Under the pieces are notes generated by a model, which did not search any database, was not told the DNA's origin, and saw only the letters and a program-made list of their open reading frames with translations. A stretch of 64,000 nucleotides of DNA from Pseudomonas sp. NC02. GTDB lineage: Bacteria; Pseudomonadota; Gammaproteobacteria; Pseudomonadales; Pseudomonadaceae. This document shows, one piece after another, positions 9,033-17,627 of this stretch; position 1 is the stretch's first letter; each line of letters opens with the position of its first letter. The position numbers and the translations under genes are program-made. The DNA is taken from contig NZ_CP025624.1 of the NCBI RefSeq assembly GCF_002874965.1, positions 1,488,001 through 1,552,000 on the forward strand, given 5' to 3'.

Positions 9033-10471
9033 GTATTGTTGAACTGGATGCCATCGAACTGTCTCGGGCGATCCATGCGCGGCAGGTGTCCTGCCATGAA
9101 GTGATGCAGGCGTATCTGGCCCAGGTCGAACGCTTCAACCCGACGGTGAATGCGCTGGTCTCGCTGCGCTCCCATGAGGACGTGCTGGCCGAAGCGGCGC
9201 AGCGTGATCGCGAGTTGGACCAAGGCCAATCCCGTGGCTGGATGCACGGCATGCCCCAGGCCATCAAGGACCTGGCGGCGACCCAGGGCCTGCGCACCAC
9301 CCTCGGTTCGCCGCTGTTCGCCGAGCATGTTCCTCAAGAAGATGCGATCAGCGTGGCGCGGGTTCGGGCCAGTGGCGCGATCATCATCGGCAAGACCAAC
9401 GTGCCGGAATTTGGCCTGGGCTCGCAGACCTACAACAGCGTGTTCGGCACCACCGGCAACGCCTATGACCCGCGCCTGGTGGCCGGTGGCAGCAGCGGCG
9501 GCGCGGCGGTGGCGCTGGCATTGCGCATGCTGCCGGTAGCGGATGGCAGCGACATGATGGGCTCGCTGCGAAACCCGGGGGCGTTCAATAACGTATTTGG
9601 CCTGCGTCCGTCCCAGGGGCGGGTGCCTCACGGGCCGGCGCCGGAGCTGTTCGTCCAGCAACTGGCCACGGAAGGCCCGATGGGTCGCAGCGTGGCGGAT
9701 GTGGCGCGGCTGCTGAGTGTGCAGGCTGGCTATGACCCTCGGGTGCCGCTGTCGCTCAAGGAGGATCCGGCGATGTTTGGCGAGCCGTTGCAGCGCGACT
9801 TCAAGGGTGCACGCTTGGGCTGGCTCGGGGATTACAACGGTTACCTGCCGATGGAAGACGGCGTGATGAGCCTGTGCGAATCGGCCCTCAAGGACTTCGC
9901 TGCGCTGGGTTGCGAGGTCGAGCACTGCCAACCGGAATTTTCTCTGGAACGCCTGTGGCAGACCTGGCTGGTGCACCGCCATTGGCTGATCCAGGGCTCC
10001 CTCGGCGCGGCCTACGCCGACCCGCAAAAACGTGCACTGCTCAAGCCGGAGGCGCAATGGGAAGTGCAGGGCGGATTGCAACTGAGTGCGGCGGACGTTT
10101 ACCAGGCTTCGATCAACCGCAGCGACTGGTACCGCGCCCTCGGCAAACTGTTCGAACGTTACGATTTCCTGTTGCTGCCCACCGCCCAAGTGTTCCCTTT
10201 CGATGCACAACAAGCCTGGCCACGCCTCGTCGCAGGGCGCGAGATGGACACCTACCACCGCTGGATGGAAGTGGTGATCGGCCCCACACTGGCCGGCCTG
10301 CCGAGCATGAACGTGCCGGTGGGTTTCAACCCCCAGGGCTTGCCCATGGGCCTGCAGATCATCGGCCCGGCCCAGGCGGACAGGGCAGTGTTGCAACTGG
10401 CGTACGCCCACGAACAACTGACCCGCTGGGTGCAGCGGCGCCCACCCGCTTGCCTCTCGGCGACCGGTTGA
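9029..10471 (+). CDS. Amidase-signature family amidase (GatA/AmiE-like)
   Basis: A 480-residue cytoplasmic amidase. The Ser-cisSer-Lys triad is readable: Lys80 in QAIKDLAAT, the cis-Ser in GGSSGGAA (155/156), and the nucleophile Ser179 in GSDMMGSLRNPG. The usual GSDTGGS is here GSDMMGS, a noticeable variation in the oxyanion loop. The start is TTG at 9029, overlapping the symporter stop (TTGA) and preceded by GAGGTG. The gene belongs to the amidohydrolase-symporter-amidase group. It is unlikely to be the GatA subunit because gatB/gatC are not adjacent. Confidence 0.9.
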   Translation: MSIVELDAIELSRAIHARQVSCHEVMQAYLAQVERFNPTVNALVSLRSHEDVLAEAAQRDRELDQGQSRGWMHGMPQAIKDLAATQGLRTTLGSPLFAEHVPQEDAISVARVRASGAIIIGKTNVPEFGLGSQTYNSVFGTTGNAYDPRLVAGGSSGGAAVALALRMLPVADGSDMMGSLRNPGAFNNVFGLRPSQGRVPHGPAPELFVQQLATEGPMGRSVADVARLLSVQAGYDPRVPLSLKEDPAMFGEPLQRDFKGARLGWLGDYNGYLPMEDGVMSLCESALKDFAALGCEVEHCQPEFSLERLWQTWLVHRHWLIQGSLGAAYADPQKRALLKPEAQWEVQGGLQLSAADVYQASINRSDWYRALGKLFERYDFLLLPTAQVFPFDAQQAWPRLVAGREMDTYHRWMEVVIGPTLAGLPSMNVPVGFNPQGLPMGLQIIGPAQADRAVLQLAYAHEQLTRWVQRRPPACLSATG

Positions 10472-10535
10472 GCCGCGACGGGCCTGTATCTTGCTGTGAA
10501 ATCAGATCATCCATCGGCATCAAGGAGATCGACAC

Positions 10536-11306
10536 ATGGGCAGCGACGCCGAGACGGGAACCGTACGCTCAGTAGGGCGGGCACTGGCGATCATCGAATT
10601 GCTCGGCGAGCATCAGGCGCTGGGGCTGGAAGAGTTGCATTACCTGACTCACCTGCCCAAGGCCACGGTCTCGCGGATGCTGCTGACCTTGCAGGAACAG
10701 GGCTGGATCTATCGTGGGCTCAGCGACCGGCGTTACCGCCTGCGGGCCAGACGGTTGTTCGGCGACACCCAGCAACGCTTCAAGCGCCAACTGGTGGAAA
10801 GCGCCGCGCCGTGGCTGCTGGACCTCAGCGAGCGCACCGGCCTGGTGGTGGACCTGTCGAGCTTCGACGGCGAGCGCCTGGAGGTGATGGAAAGCGCGAT
10901 CCCCACGGTGCTGCGCAAGCTCTACCCGAACAATTGCCAGATCGTCGGCCAGCACGCCAGCCTGTTTCATTCGGCCATGGGCAAGGCGTGCCTGGCGCAA
11001 TTGTCGGCGGATGAAGTGCAGCGCCTGGCCGGTCGTGAGCATGTGGCGGAAGACGATCAATACCGGGCGTGTGAACAATCCCAGCACCAGGGGTTTGGCC
11101 AACGCACCGAAGGCTACTGGGAATACCCGGTGCGCCTGCCGTTCCTGATTCGCGCGGTGGCCTTGCCGGTGCGGGCCAATGGCCGGTTGGTGGGCAGCAT
11201 GGCGCTGCATTGGCCGATGGATCAGGCACCGGTGGAACGGGTGCTGAGCCTGCACCTGGCCAGCCTGGAGTCGACGATTCGCGATGTGCAGCAGGCGTTG
11301 GCCTGA
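10536..11306 (+). CDS. IclR-family transcriptional regulator
   Basis: A 256-residue regulator. The N-terminal winged helix (RALAIIELLGEHQALGLEELHYLTHLPKATVSRMLLTL, about 15-52) is followed by an IclR effector domain (about 80-250) with HSAMGKACLAQL. The start at 10536 has AAGGAG 8-9 nt upstream. It follows the amidohydrolase/symporter/amidase genes on the same strand after 64 bp and is the obvious candidate to control them with a substrate-derived effector. A REPIN follows it. Confidence 0.92.
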   Translation: MGSDAETGTVRSVGRALAIIELLGEHQALGLEELHYLTHLPKATVSRMLLTLQEQGWIYRGLSDRRYRLRARRLFGDTQQRFKRQLVESAAPWLLDLSERTGLVVDLSSFDGERLEVMESAIPTVLRKLYPNNCQIVGQHASLFHSAMGKACLAQLSADEVQRLAGREHVAEDDQYRACEQSQHQGFGQRTEGYWEYPVRLPFLIRAVALPVRANGRLVGSMALHWPMDQAPVERVLSLHLASLESTIRDVQQALA

Positions 11307-11319
11307 CCACCGTTCCCCC

Positions 11320-11417
11320 GTAGGAGCGAGCTTGCTCGCGAAGAACTCACAGGCACCGCGTTCATTCAGAATGCCCGCGTCATCGTTGGCAACCTTCGCG
11401 AGCAAGCTCGCTCCTAC
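11320..11417. repeat. REPIN (variant GTAGGAGCGAGCTTGCTCGCGA)
   Basis: GTAGGAGCGAGCTTGCTCGC on the left and the inverted copy ending CTCCTAC on the right, with a spacer containing 'cattcagaatgccc'. It separates the IclR gene from the yceI-type gene. The outer arms (TAGGAG instead of TGGGAG) define a slightly different subtype. Confidence 0.85.
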
Positions 11418-11466
11418 AGGAGGTCTTTGTTACTGTTCGCCCAGGTTTTTTGCCCCAAGAGTCTTT

Positions 11467-12048
11467 ATGTCCCTGTTCAAACCCATGGCCTTCCTGCTGC
11501 TGGCCGCTGCCGCCGTGCCTGCCCACGCCGACTGGTACCTGGACAACGAGTCCTCGCGCCTGTCGTTCGTCACCACCAAGAACACCGACATCGCTGAAGT
11601 GCAGCGCTTCCTGGTGCTGCATGGCAAGGTCGACAGCAAAGGCGCGGCGCAGCTGGAAGTCGAACTGGAGTCGATCAACAGCGGCATCCCGCTGCGCGAC
11701 GAGCGCATGCGCAATGAGCTGTTCGAGATCAAGACCTACCCGGACGCGGTGATCAATGCGCAGATCAACCTGCAACCGATCAACGACCTGGCCCCCGGCG
11801 CGCAATACGAGCTGCGCCTGCCGCTGTCGGTGACCCTGCACGGCAAGACCCAGACCTACAGCACCGAATTGCTGGCGACCCGCCTGGATGACCGACGCTT
11901 CCAGGTGGTCACCCTGGAGCCATTGGTGGTGCACGCCGAGGATTTCGATTTGCTGCCGGGGGTAGCCGCATTGCGCAAGGCCGCCGGGCTGTCGCAGATC
12001 AGCCTGTCGGTGCCGGTGGGTGCGGTACTGATTTTCACGGCGCGCTGA
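11467..12048 (+). CDS. YceI-family periplasmic lipid-binding protein
   Basis: A 193-residue protein with a signal peptide (MSLFKPMAFLLLAAAAVPAHA) and a YceI-like lipocalin beta-barrel. DWYLDNESSRLSFVTTKN opens the mature chain, and IPLRDERMRNELFEIKTYP is the conserved block in the middle. YceI proteins bind polyprenoid or long-chain lipids in the periplasm. The start at 11467 was chosen because it begins the signal peptide. The next gene, a phospholipase-D-type synthase, starts 1 bp after its stop, so the two are likely co-translated and may share a membrane-lipid role. Confidence 0.88.
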   Translation: MSLFKPMAFLLLAAAAVPAHADWYLDNESSRLSFVTTKNTDIAEVQRFLVLHGKVDSKGAAQLEVELESINSGIPLRDERMRNELFEIKTYPDAVINAQINLQPINDLAPGAQYELRLPLSVTLHGKTQTYSTELLATRLDDRRFQVVTLEPLVVHAEDFDLLPGVAALRKAAGLSQISLSVPVGAVLIFTAR

Positions 12049-12049
12049 C

Positions 12050-13207
12050 ATGAGCGGCGCAGTGTTCCCGTGGCGCAGCGCCAACCGTTTCGAGCTGATG
12101 GTCGACGGCCCGAGTTTCTTCCCACGCATGCTGGAAGGTATCGCCCAGGCTGAGCAACAGGTGGCGCTGGAGCTGTATCTGGTGGAGGCGGGCGCGTGTG
12201 CCGAGGCGATGGTTCAGGCCCTGGTGGCGGCCGCCGAACGTGGCGTGCGCGTACGTTGCCTGTTCGATGACTACGGCAGCCTGGCGTTTACCCTGGGCCT
12301 GCGTCGGCGGTTGATCGATGCCGGGGTGGACCTGCGATTCTACAACCGCCTGAGCTGGCGCCGCTGGATGCGCAACCTCTATCGGGACCACCGCAAGCTG
12401 TTGTTGATCGACCAGACCATCGCCGTGGTTGGCGGCACCGGCGTGACGGATGAATTCTGGACGCCTGGGGAAGACACCGCCGATTGGCACGAAGTGATGG
12501 TGCAGATTCGTGGCCCGCTGGTGCTGGATTGGCAGGCGTTGTTCGACCGTCAGTGGCTGGCGAACGACGATCGTAGAGCCTGGAAACCGGCCACGCATTT
12601 TGGCCTGCCACGGTTGCCCAAGGTGCCAGCGACAGGACCGGGGCTGGGGCGTGTGGCCTATGCCGACGCCCGCCAGCATCGGGATATCTTGCAGTCACTG
12701 ATCCGCGCGTTGAACAGCGGCCACCAGCGTATCTGGCTGGCCACGCCGTATTTCCTGCCGACCTGGAGCGTACGGCGTGCCCTGCGCCGGGCGGCGGGGC
12801 GCGGGGTGGATGTGCGTTTGCTGTTGACCGGGCCACGTACCGATCACCCGTCGGTGCGGTATGCCGGGCACCGTTACTACCCGCGTTTGCTCAAATCCGG
12901 GGTGCAGATCTTTGAATACCAGCCGTGCTTCCTGCACTTGAAAATGGTGCTGGTGGATGATTGGGTGAGCATTGGCTCGTGCAACTTCGACCACTGGAAT
13001 CTGCGCTTCAACCTGGAAGCGAACCTGGAAGCGTTGGACCCGGAATTGACGTTGGCAGTGGTGGGGAGTTTCGAGCGGGATTTTGCCCTGAGCCAGGCGG
13101 TGAGCCTTGAGGCATGGCAGTCGCGGCCGTTGTGGCGGCGGGTGAAGCAGCGGGTGTGGGGGTGGATTGATCGGTTGGTGGTCAACCTGCTGGACCGCCG
13201 CGGATAA
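12050..13207 (+). CDS. clsB: Cardiolipin synthase B-like phospholipase D family protein
   Basis: A 385-residue protein with two HKD motifs, HRKLLLID (about residue 113) and HLKMVLVD (about residue 296), each followed by the G/S-x-N/F-x-D context (GSCNFDHWNLRFNLEAN for the second). This arrangement without N-terminal membrane spans fits the ClsB type of cardiolipin synthase, which joins phosphatidyl groups. The gene symbol is a best guess from length and motif spacing. It starts 1 bp after the yceI-type gene. Confidence 0.8.
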   Translation: MSGAVFPWRSANRFELMVDGPSFFPRMLEGIAQAEQQVALELYLVEAGACAEAMVQALVAAAERGVRVRCLFDDYGSLAFTLGLRRRLIDAGVDLRFYNRLSWRRWMRNLYRDHRKLLLIDQTIAVVGGTGVTDEFWTPGEDTADWHEVMVQIRGPLVLDWQALFDRQWLANDDRRAWKPATHFGLPRLPKVPATGPGLGRVAYADARQHRDILQSLIRALNSGHQRIWLATPYFLPTWSVRRALRRAAGRGVDVRLLLTGPRTDHPSVRYAGHRYYPRLLKSGVQIFEYQPCFLHLKMVLVDDWVSIGSCNFDHWNLRFNLEANLEALDPELTLAVVGSFERDFALSQAVSLEAWQSRPLWRRVKQRVWGWIDRLVVNLLDRRG

Positions 13208-13258
13208 GCCAGAATACCCCAATCAAATGTGGGAGATTCTATGGTTGAGGGGCAACCC

Positions 13259-14206
13259 TCAACCAACCTTTGGTTGGTATTCGCTTTGTCCTTTTAGCAA
13301 GGCAAATACCACTCGAGCAAGCTTGCGGGCCAGCATTACCAGCACCTGAGTGGTGCTGTAACCCCGCGCCCGTTGCGCTTGATAAAACTCCTTCCATGCA
13401 GCCGTTCGGCTAGCTGCCATCGCTGCGTTGTGCAAAAGACGCCGAGCTTCTGAGTCGCCACGTTTGCTCAAGCTACGACGATTATCTTTCTGTCCTGACT
13501 TAGAAACGCGTAAATCCATGCCCAAGAAGGCGATGAAAGCGTCTGCGTTTCTAAAATCACCTCGTTGAAAGCTAGTAACCAAGCGGGCTCCAGTCAAAAA
13601 ACCGATACCTTCAACTTTCAAGCAACGCTTTAGCTGATCCGACAGTCCAGCTTCTTTCAGGCGATCACCGATCATCTTTTCAATCAGGCCTTCTAGCTTT
13701 TGCATCGACTTCACCTGCTCGGTAAAAGAGGCCTTCAGTAACGGCTCATTCGCCCAGCTTTGAGTCAGGCTGACGCGTGCCTGGACCAGCGCCGCCCGGC
13801 GGCGGAAAAGACTCAAAAGCTGGCGATACAGAGGAGATGGCGGCGTCCAGGGACGAAGTTCATCGGCTTCGTTTTTTAAATAGCGAGCGAGCAATTTGGC
13901 ATCCTGGGCGTCGGTTTTAGCCCGGATATTCACACCTTTACGATAATGGCTGAGCTCATATCCACCCACCATGTAGATCACGCAGCCAGCTTCATAGGCG
14001 AGATCAGCGAACTCCAAGTGATAGATGTTGGTAGCTTCAATCGCAACTGCCACGGTGCCCGGTAGGGCCTTCAGCCATTTTTTAATGGCGGTTTTGTTGT
14101 TCGGGATTACTTCCAGCAGATCGAGTTCGGCGTGGTAAATCACCAGCTCATTTTTAGCAACATCGACGCCAACGATCGGCTTTGAGACAGGAACTGGCAT
14201 TGCCAT
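13259..14206 (-). CDS. IS110-family DEDD transposase / bridge-RNA-guided recombinase
   Basis: A 315-residue recombinase. The N-terminal RuvC-like DEDD residues are visible: D15 (VGVDVAKN), E57 (AIEATN), D99 and D102 (KTDAQDAK). The C-terminal Tnp domain has CLKVEGIGFLTGARLV (about 195-210), an SG dipeptide (237-238) at the position where the family carries its conserved serine, and SLSKRGDSEARRLL. The start at 14206 is preceded by GGAGGAAG. It is full length with no stops or frameshift, so the element may be active. Known IS110 enzymes join DNA using a bridge RNA encoded in the element's non-coding end. Confidence 0.92.
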   Translation of the reverse strand: MAMPVPVSKPIVGVDVAKNELVIYHAELDLLEVIPNNKTAIKKWLKALPGTVAVAIEATNIYHLEFADLAYEAGCVIYMVGGYELSHYRKGVNIRAKTDAQDAKLLARYLKNEADELRPWTPPSPLYRQLLSLFRRRAALVQARVSLTQSWANEPLLKASFTEQVKSMQKLEGLIEKMIGDRLKEAGLSDQLKRCLKVEGIGFLTGARLVTSFQRGDFRNADAFIAFLGMDLRVSKSGQKDNRRSLSKRGDSEARRLLHNAAMAASRTAAWKEFYQAQRARGYSTTQVLVMLARKLARVVFALLKGQSEYQPKVG

Positions 14207-14220
14207 GGGACTTCCTCCGG

Positions 14221-14400
14221 GCTATGGTTTTGAGCACTTGAAGGGCTCACCCAGAGGCGCAGGCTTGTTCCTATCGTCGGTCATAGCCAGATGCATTCTT
14301 TATCGGCGCTTGGGTGAAAGGAGGAGGGGCGAAATCTCCCACGGTCTGTACTGCGCCAACAGTCAGAATCGGGCTTTGTCCCTCCTCCTCCCTTCAAGTC
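14221..14400 (-). ncRNA. Predicted bridge RNA of the IS110 element
   Basis: Read in the transposase sense, the 205-nt region upstream of the transposase folds into two main hairpins. The first closes with GGAGGAGGG / CCCTCCTCC. Its loop holds AAGCCCG on the 5' side (14370-14376) and GTGGGAG on the 3' side (14336-14342). The occupied target in the same sense is AAGCCCG-CT-CCCAC. The second closes with CACCC / GGGTG plus AGCGC / GCGC. Its loop holds AGAAT (14295-14299) and ACAAG (14264-14268), matching the element's own joined ends AGAAT-CT-TGT. The layout (left guide same-sense, right guide complementary) fits published bridge RNAs. RNA ends are approximate. Confidence 0.72.
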
Positions 14401-14512
14401 CTAGCATACAAGCGGGCTTGCTCGCGAAAGCGGTGTGTCAGTCACCTGATGTATCAACTGATCCACCGCATTCGCGAGCAAGCCCGCTCCCACATTTTGA
14501 CCGGGCAAGACT

Positions 14513-16804
14513 TTAGAGCAGTTCGAAGCTCTGCTGCTTCACATCCTGCGAATCCAACCCGATCTGCACATTGAACTCGCCCGGCTCAGCCGCAAACTTC
14601 AGCTGGGTGTTGTAGAACTTCAAGTCTTCCTCGGTGATGGTGAAGTGCACCGCGCGCTCTTCGCCCGCCTTGAGCATGATCTTCTGGAAGTTCTTCAATT
14701 CCTTCACCGGGCGGATCATCGAGCCGGCCACGTCCTGGATATACAGCTGCACCACGGTTTCGCCATCGACCTTGCCGGTGTTTTTCACCACCACGGTGGC
14801 GTCGAGCTTGCCGGTCTTGTTCAGGGTGGTGGACGACAGCGCCATGTCCGACAGGCTGAAACTGGTGTAGCTCAAGCCGTAACCGAACGGAAACAGCGGC
14901 CCGGTGGTGTCATCGAAGTACTGCGAGGTGTAGTTGCCCGGCTTGCCCGGAGTGAACGGCCGGCCAATGCTCAGGTGGTTGTAGTAGGTCGGAATTTGCC
15001 CCACCGAACGCGGGAAGGTGATCGGCAGCTTGCCCGACGGGTTGTAGTCACCGAACAGCACGTCAGCGATAGCGTTGCCGCCTTCGGTGCCGGCGAACCA
15101 GGTTTCCAGGATTGCGTCAGCCTGTTCGTTCTCCTCGACAATCGACAGCGGACGGCCGTTCATCAACACCAGCACCAGCGGTTTGCCGGTGGCTTTCAAA
15201 GCCTTGATCAGGTCGCGCTGGCTCTGCGGGATGTTCAGGTCGGTGCGGCTCGACGATTCGTGGGACATGCCACGGGACTCGCCCACGGCGGCCACGACCA
15301 CATCGGCGCCTTTGGCGGCCTTGACGGCTTCGTCGATCATGTCCTGGGACGAGCGCGGGTCATCCACTACTTCCGGGGCATCGAAGTTCAGGAAGTTGAG
15401 GTAGTCGACGACTTTCTTGTCGTTGGTGATATTGGCGCCACGGGCATAGATCACCTTGCCCTTGTCGCCGATCACGGCGTTCATGCCGTCCAGCAGGGTC
15501 ACCGATTGCGCGGGTTTACCGGCAGCGGCCCAGCTGCCCATCATGTCGATCGGCGCCTTGGCCAGCGGGCCGACCAGGGCGATGGTCGCGTCCTTTTTCA
15601 ACGGCAGGGTGTTGTTCCGGTTTTTCAGCAGCACCTGGCTGCGGCGTGCCACGTCACGTGCGTCGGCGCGGTGCAGGCGGCTTTCGGCGTAGGTGTCGGC
15701 CGGGTCATCCTCGGCCTTGCCGATGCGCAGGTACGGGTCGGCGAACAGGCCCATGTCGTACTTGGCGCCGAGCACTTCGCGCACGGCATTGTCGATGTCG
15801 CTCTGTTCGATCTCGCCGGACTTCAGCAGGCCGGGCAATTCCTTGCCGTAGAGCGAGTCGTTCATGCTCATGTCGATGCCGGCCTTGATCGCCAGCTTGG
15901 CGGCTTCACGCCCGTCCTTGGCCACGCCGTGCTTGATCAGCTCGAAGATCGCACCGTGGTCGCTCACGGCCAGGCCCTTGAAGCCCCAGTCCTTGCGCAG
16001 CAGGTCGTTCATCAGCCAGGTGTTGGCGGTGGCGGGTACGCCGTTGATCGAGTTCAGCGCAACCATCACGCCACCGGCGCCAGCCTTGATGGCGGCGTGG
16101 TAGGGCGGCAGGTAGTCCTGGTACATCTTGACCGGGCTCATGTCGACCACGTTGTAGTCGCGACCGCCTTCCACCGCGCCATACAGGGCGAAGTGCTTGA
16201 CGCTGGCCATGATGCTGTCGGCCTTGGCCGGGCTGCTGCCCTGGAAGGCCTTGACCATCACTTCGGCAATGCGCGAGGTCAGGTAGGTGTCTTCGCCAAA
16301 GCCTTCGGAGGTACGGCCCCAGCGCGGGTCGCGGGAGATGTCGACCATTGGCGCAAAGGTGATGTCGAGGCTGTCGGCGGCAGCTTCCTGGGCGGCGATG
16401 CGCCCGGAGTGGCCGATGGCGTCCATGTCCCAGCTGGAAGCCAGGGCCAGGCTGATGGGGAATATCGTGCGGTGGCCGTGGATCACGTCATAGGCGAAGA
16501 ACATCGGGATCTTCAACCGGCTGCGCATGGCTGCGTCCTGCATCGGACGGTTTTCCGGGCGGGTGATCGAATTGAAGGTGCCGCCGATGCGACCGGCGGC
16601 GATTTCCTTGCGGATCAGTTCGCGGGGCATTTCGGGGCCGATGCTGATCAGGCGCAATTGGCCGATCTTTTCATCGAGGGTCATTTGCTTGAGCAGGTCA
16701 CTGACGAAGGCGTCCTTGTCCTTGAGCACTGCGGGCTTTGTTTCGGCTAATACGGAATGAGTGGCCAAACTGACAACAAGGCCCAGCAAACACAGCTTCT
16801 TCAT
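14513..16804 (-). CDS. bglX: Periplasmic beta-glucosidase, glycoside hydrolase family 3
   Basis: A 763-residue protein with a signal peptide (MKKLCLLGLVVSLATHSVLAE), a GH3 N-terminal TIM barrel (about 40-370), a GH3 C-terminal alpha/beta sandwich and a fibronectin-III-like domain at the end (from about 660). The catalytic nucleophile region is GLAVSDHGAIFELI, with Asp in the SDH motif. KHFALYGAVEGGRDYN is the substrate-binding KH block. The length matches BglX (about 765). The start at 16804 has AAAGGA upstream and opens the signal peptide. It hydrolyses terminal beta-glucosides in the periplasm. It is monocistronic, between a REPIN and a divergent lemA-type gene. Confidence 0.93.
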   Translation of the reverse strand: MKKLCLLGLVVSLATHSVLAETKPAVLKDKDAFVSDLLKQMTLDEKIGQLRLISIGPEMPRELIRKEIAAGRIGGTFNSITRPENRPMQDAAMRSRLKIPMFFAYDVIHGHRTIFPISLALASSWDMDAIGHSGRIAAQEAAADSLDITFAPMVDISRDPRWGRTSEGFGEDTYLTSRIAEVMVKAFQGSSPAKADSIMASVKHFALYGAVEGGRDYNVVDMSPVKMYQDYLPPYHAAIKAGAGGVMVALNSINGVPATANTWLMNDLLRKDWGFKGLAVSDHGAIFELIKHGVAKDGREAAKLAIKAGIDMSMNDSLYGKELPGLLKSGEIEQSDIDNAVREVLGAKYDMGLFADPYLRIGKAEDDPADTYAESRLHRADARDVARRSQVLLKNRNNTLPLKKDATIALVGPLAKAPIDMMGSWAAAGKPAQSVTLLDGMNAVIGDKGKVIYARGANITNDKKVVDYLNFLNFDAPEVVDDPRSSQDMIDEAVKAAKGADVVVAAVGESRGMSHESSSRTDLNIPQSQRDLIKALKATGKPLVLVLMNGRPLSIVEENEQADAILETWFAGTEGGNAIADVLFGDYNPSGKLPITFPRSVGQIPTYYNHLSIGRPFTPGKPGNYTSQYFDDTTGPLFPFGYGLSYTSFSLSDMALSSTTLNKTGKLDATVVVKNTGKVDGETVVQLYIQDVAGSMIRPVKELKNFQKIMLKAGEERAVHFTITEEDLKFYNTQLKFAAEPGEFNVQIGLDSQDVKQQSFELL

Positions 16805-17018
16805 GAAAATCCTTTCTCGCAGCCTTGGGACCGGAGAGCGTCTATTGTTGTTCGGGTGTTGTTCAGATAAATACCGCACACTTCTGAACTCTTATTGGCG
16901 CTGGGCATCTTTTAGCTGATTGGCACGATGCAATCCAGTGGGTGGTGGCGGATTATGCCCTAAGCCCGTGGCTAACGCGTCAGTCGGTAAATTTCATAGG
17001 TTTGGCAGGAGAAACACC

Positions 17019-17627
17019 ATGCAAGCAGCACAAGGTTACCGTTGGGGCTGGAAGGCCGTGGCATTGATACTGGTGAGCACCGTGCTGAGCGGTTGCGGCA
17101 TCAACAAGATCCCGACCCTGGACGAACAGGCCAAGGCGGCCTGGGCCCAGGTGCAGAACCAGTACCAGCGGCGCGCTGACCTGATCCCCAACCTGGTGGA
17201 AGTGGTCAAGGGCTACGCCGCCCATGAACAGGACACCCTGACGGCCGTGATCGAAGCGCGGGCCAAGGCCACCTCGATCCAGGTGGACGCCAGCACCCTC
17301 GACAATCCCGAGAAACTCAAGCAGTTCCAGCAAGCCCAGGACGGTTTGAGCGGTGCACTCAGCCGTTTGATGGTGGTGTCCGAGCGCTACCCGGACCTGA
17401 AGGCCAACCAGAACTTCCTGGCCCTGCAATCGCAGCTTGAAGGCACCGAAAATCGCATCGCCGTGGCCCGCCGCGACTTTATCCAGGCAGTGCAGGCCTA
17501 CAACACCGAGATCCGCACCTTCCCTGGCCGCCTGTGGCACAGCGTGATGTACAGCGACTTGCCGGTCCGCGCCAACTTCGAGGCCACGAGTGCCGATGCC
17601 GATAAAGCGCCGCAAGTGAAATTCTGA
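17019..17627 (+). CDS. lemA: LemA-family lipoprotein
   Basis: A 202-residue protein with a lipoprotein signal (VLSGCGI lipobox near residue 25) and the LemA core: AWAQVQNQYQRRADLIPNLV and IAVARRDFIQAVQAYNTEIRTFPG. It is a membrane-anchored helical protein of poorly known function. The start at 17019 has AGGAGA upstream. Its stop overlaps the start of the TPM-domain gene by one base (TGATG). The lemA-TPM-TPM order is a conserved operon in gammaproteobacteria. Confidence 0.9.
   Translation: MQAAQGYRWGWKAVALILVSTVLSGCGINKIPTLDEQAKAAWAQVQNQYQRRADLIPNLVEVVKGYAAHEQDTLTAVIEARAKATSIQVDASTLDNPEKLKQFQQAQDGLSGALSRLMVVSERYPDLKANQNFLALQSQLEGTENRIAVARRDFIQAVQAYNTEIRTFPGRLWHSVMYSDLPVRANFEATSADADKAPQVKF

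Larger units (their letters stand above)
13236..14412 (-). mobile_element. IS110-family insertion sequence inserted in a REP
   Basis: About 1177 bp, bounded by the two halves of an interrupted REPIN. AG is present at both junctions (13234-13235 and 14411-14412), which reads CT in the transposase orientation. No long terminal inverted repeats are seen, as expected for IS110. One DEDD transposase gene fills most of it. The end downstream of the gene is only about 23 bp, while the upstream end is about 205 bp and structured (see the bridge RNA). An upstream non-coding RNA end points to the IS110 rather than the IS1111 subgroup. Confidence 0.88.
13225..14497. repeat. REPIN interrupted by the IS110-family element
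   Basis: AAATGTGGGAG at 13225-13235 is the left end of a standard REP. The remainder, AGCGGGCTTGCTCGCGAAAG onward to the inverted REP ending at 14497, is found 1.2 kb away. Joining the two parts recreates a REPIN nearly identical to the one at 20277-20371, including the 'tgtcagtcacctgatgtatcaactga' spacer. The interruption falls between GGGAG and CGGGCTTG. Confidence 0.9.

Noticed and set aside
13259..14206. IS1111 subgroup assignment
   Set aside because: That subgroup normally has sub-terminal inverted repeats and the RNA-coding end downstream of the gene. Here the long structured end is upstream and no sub-terminal repeats were noticed.
14645..16750. A 701-codon open frame on the plus strand
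   Set aside because: Antisense shadow of bglX, whose signal peptide and GH3 motifs are unambiguous on the other strand.
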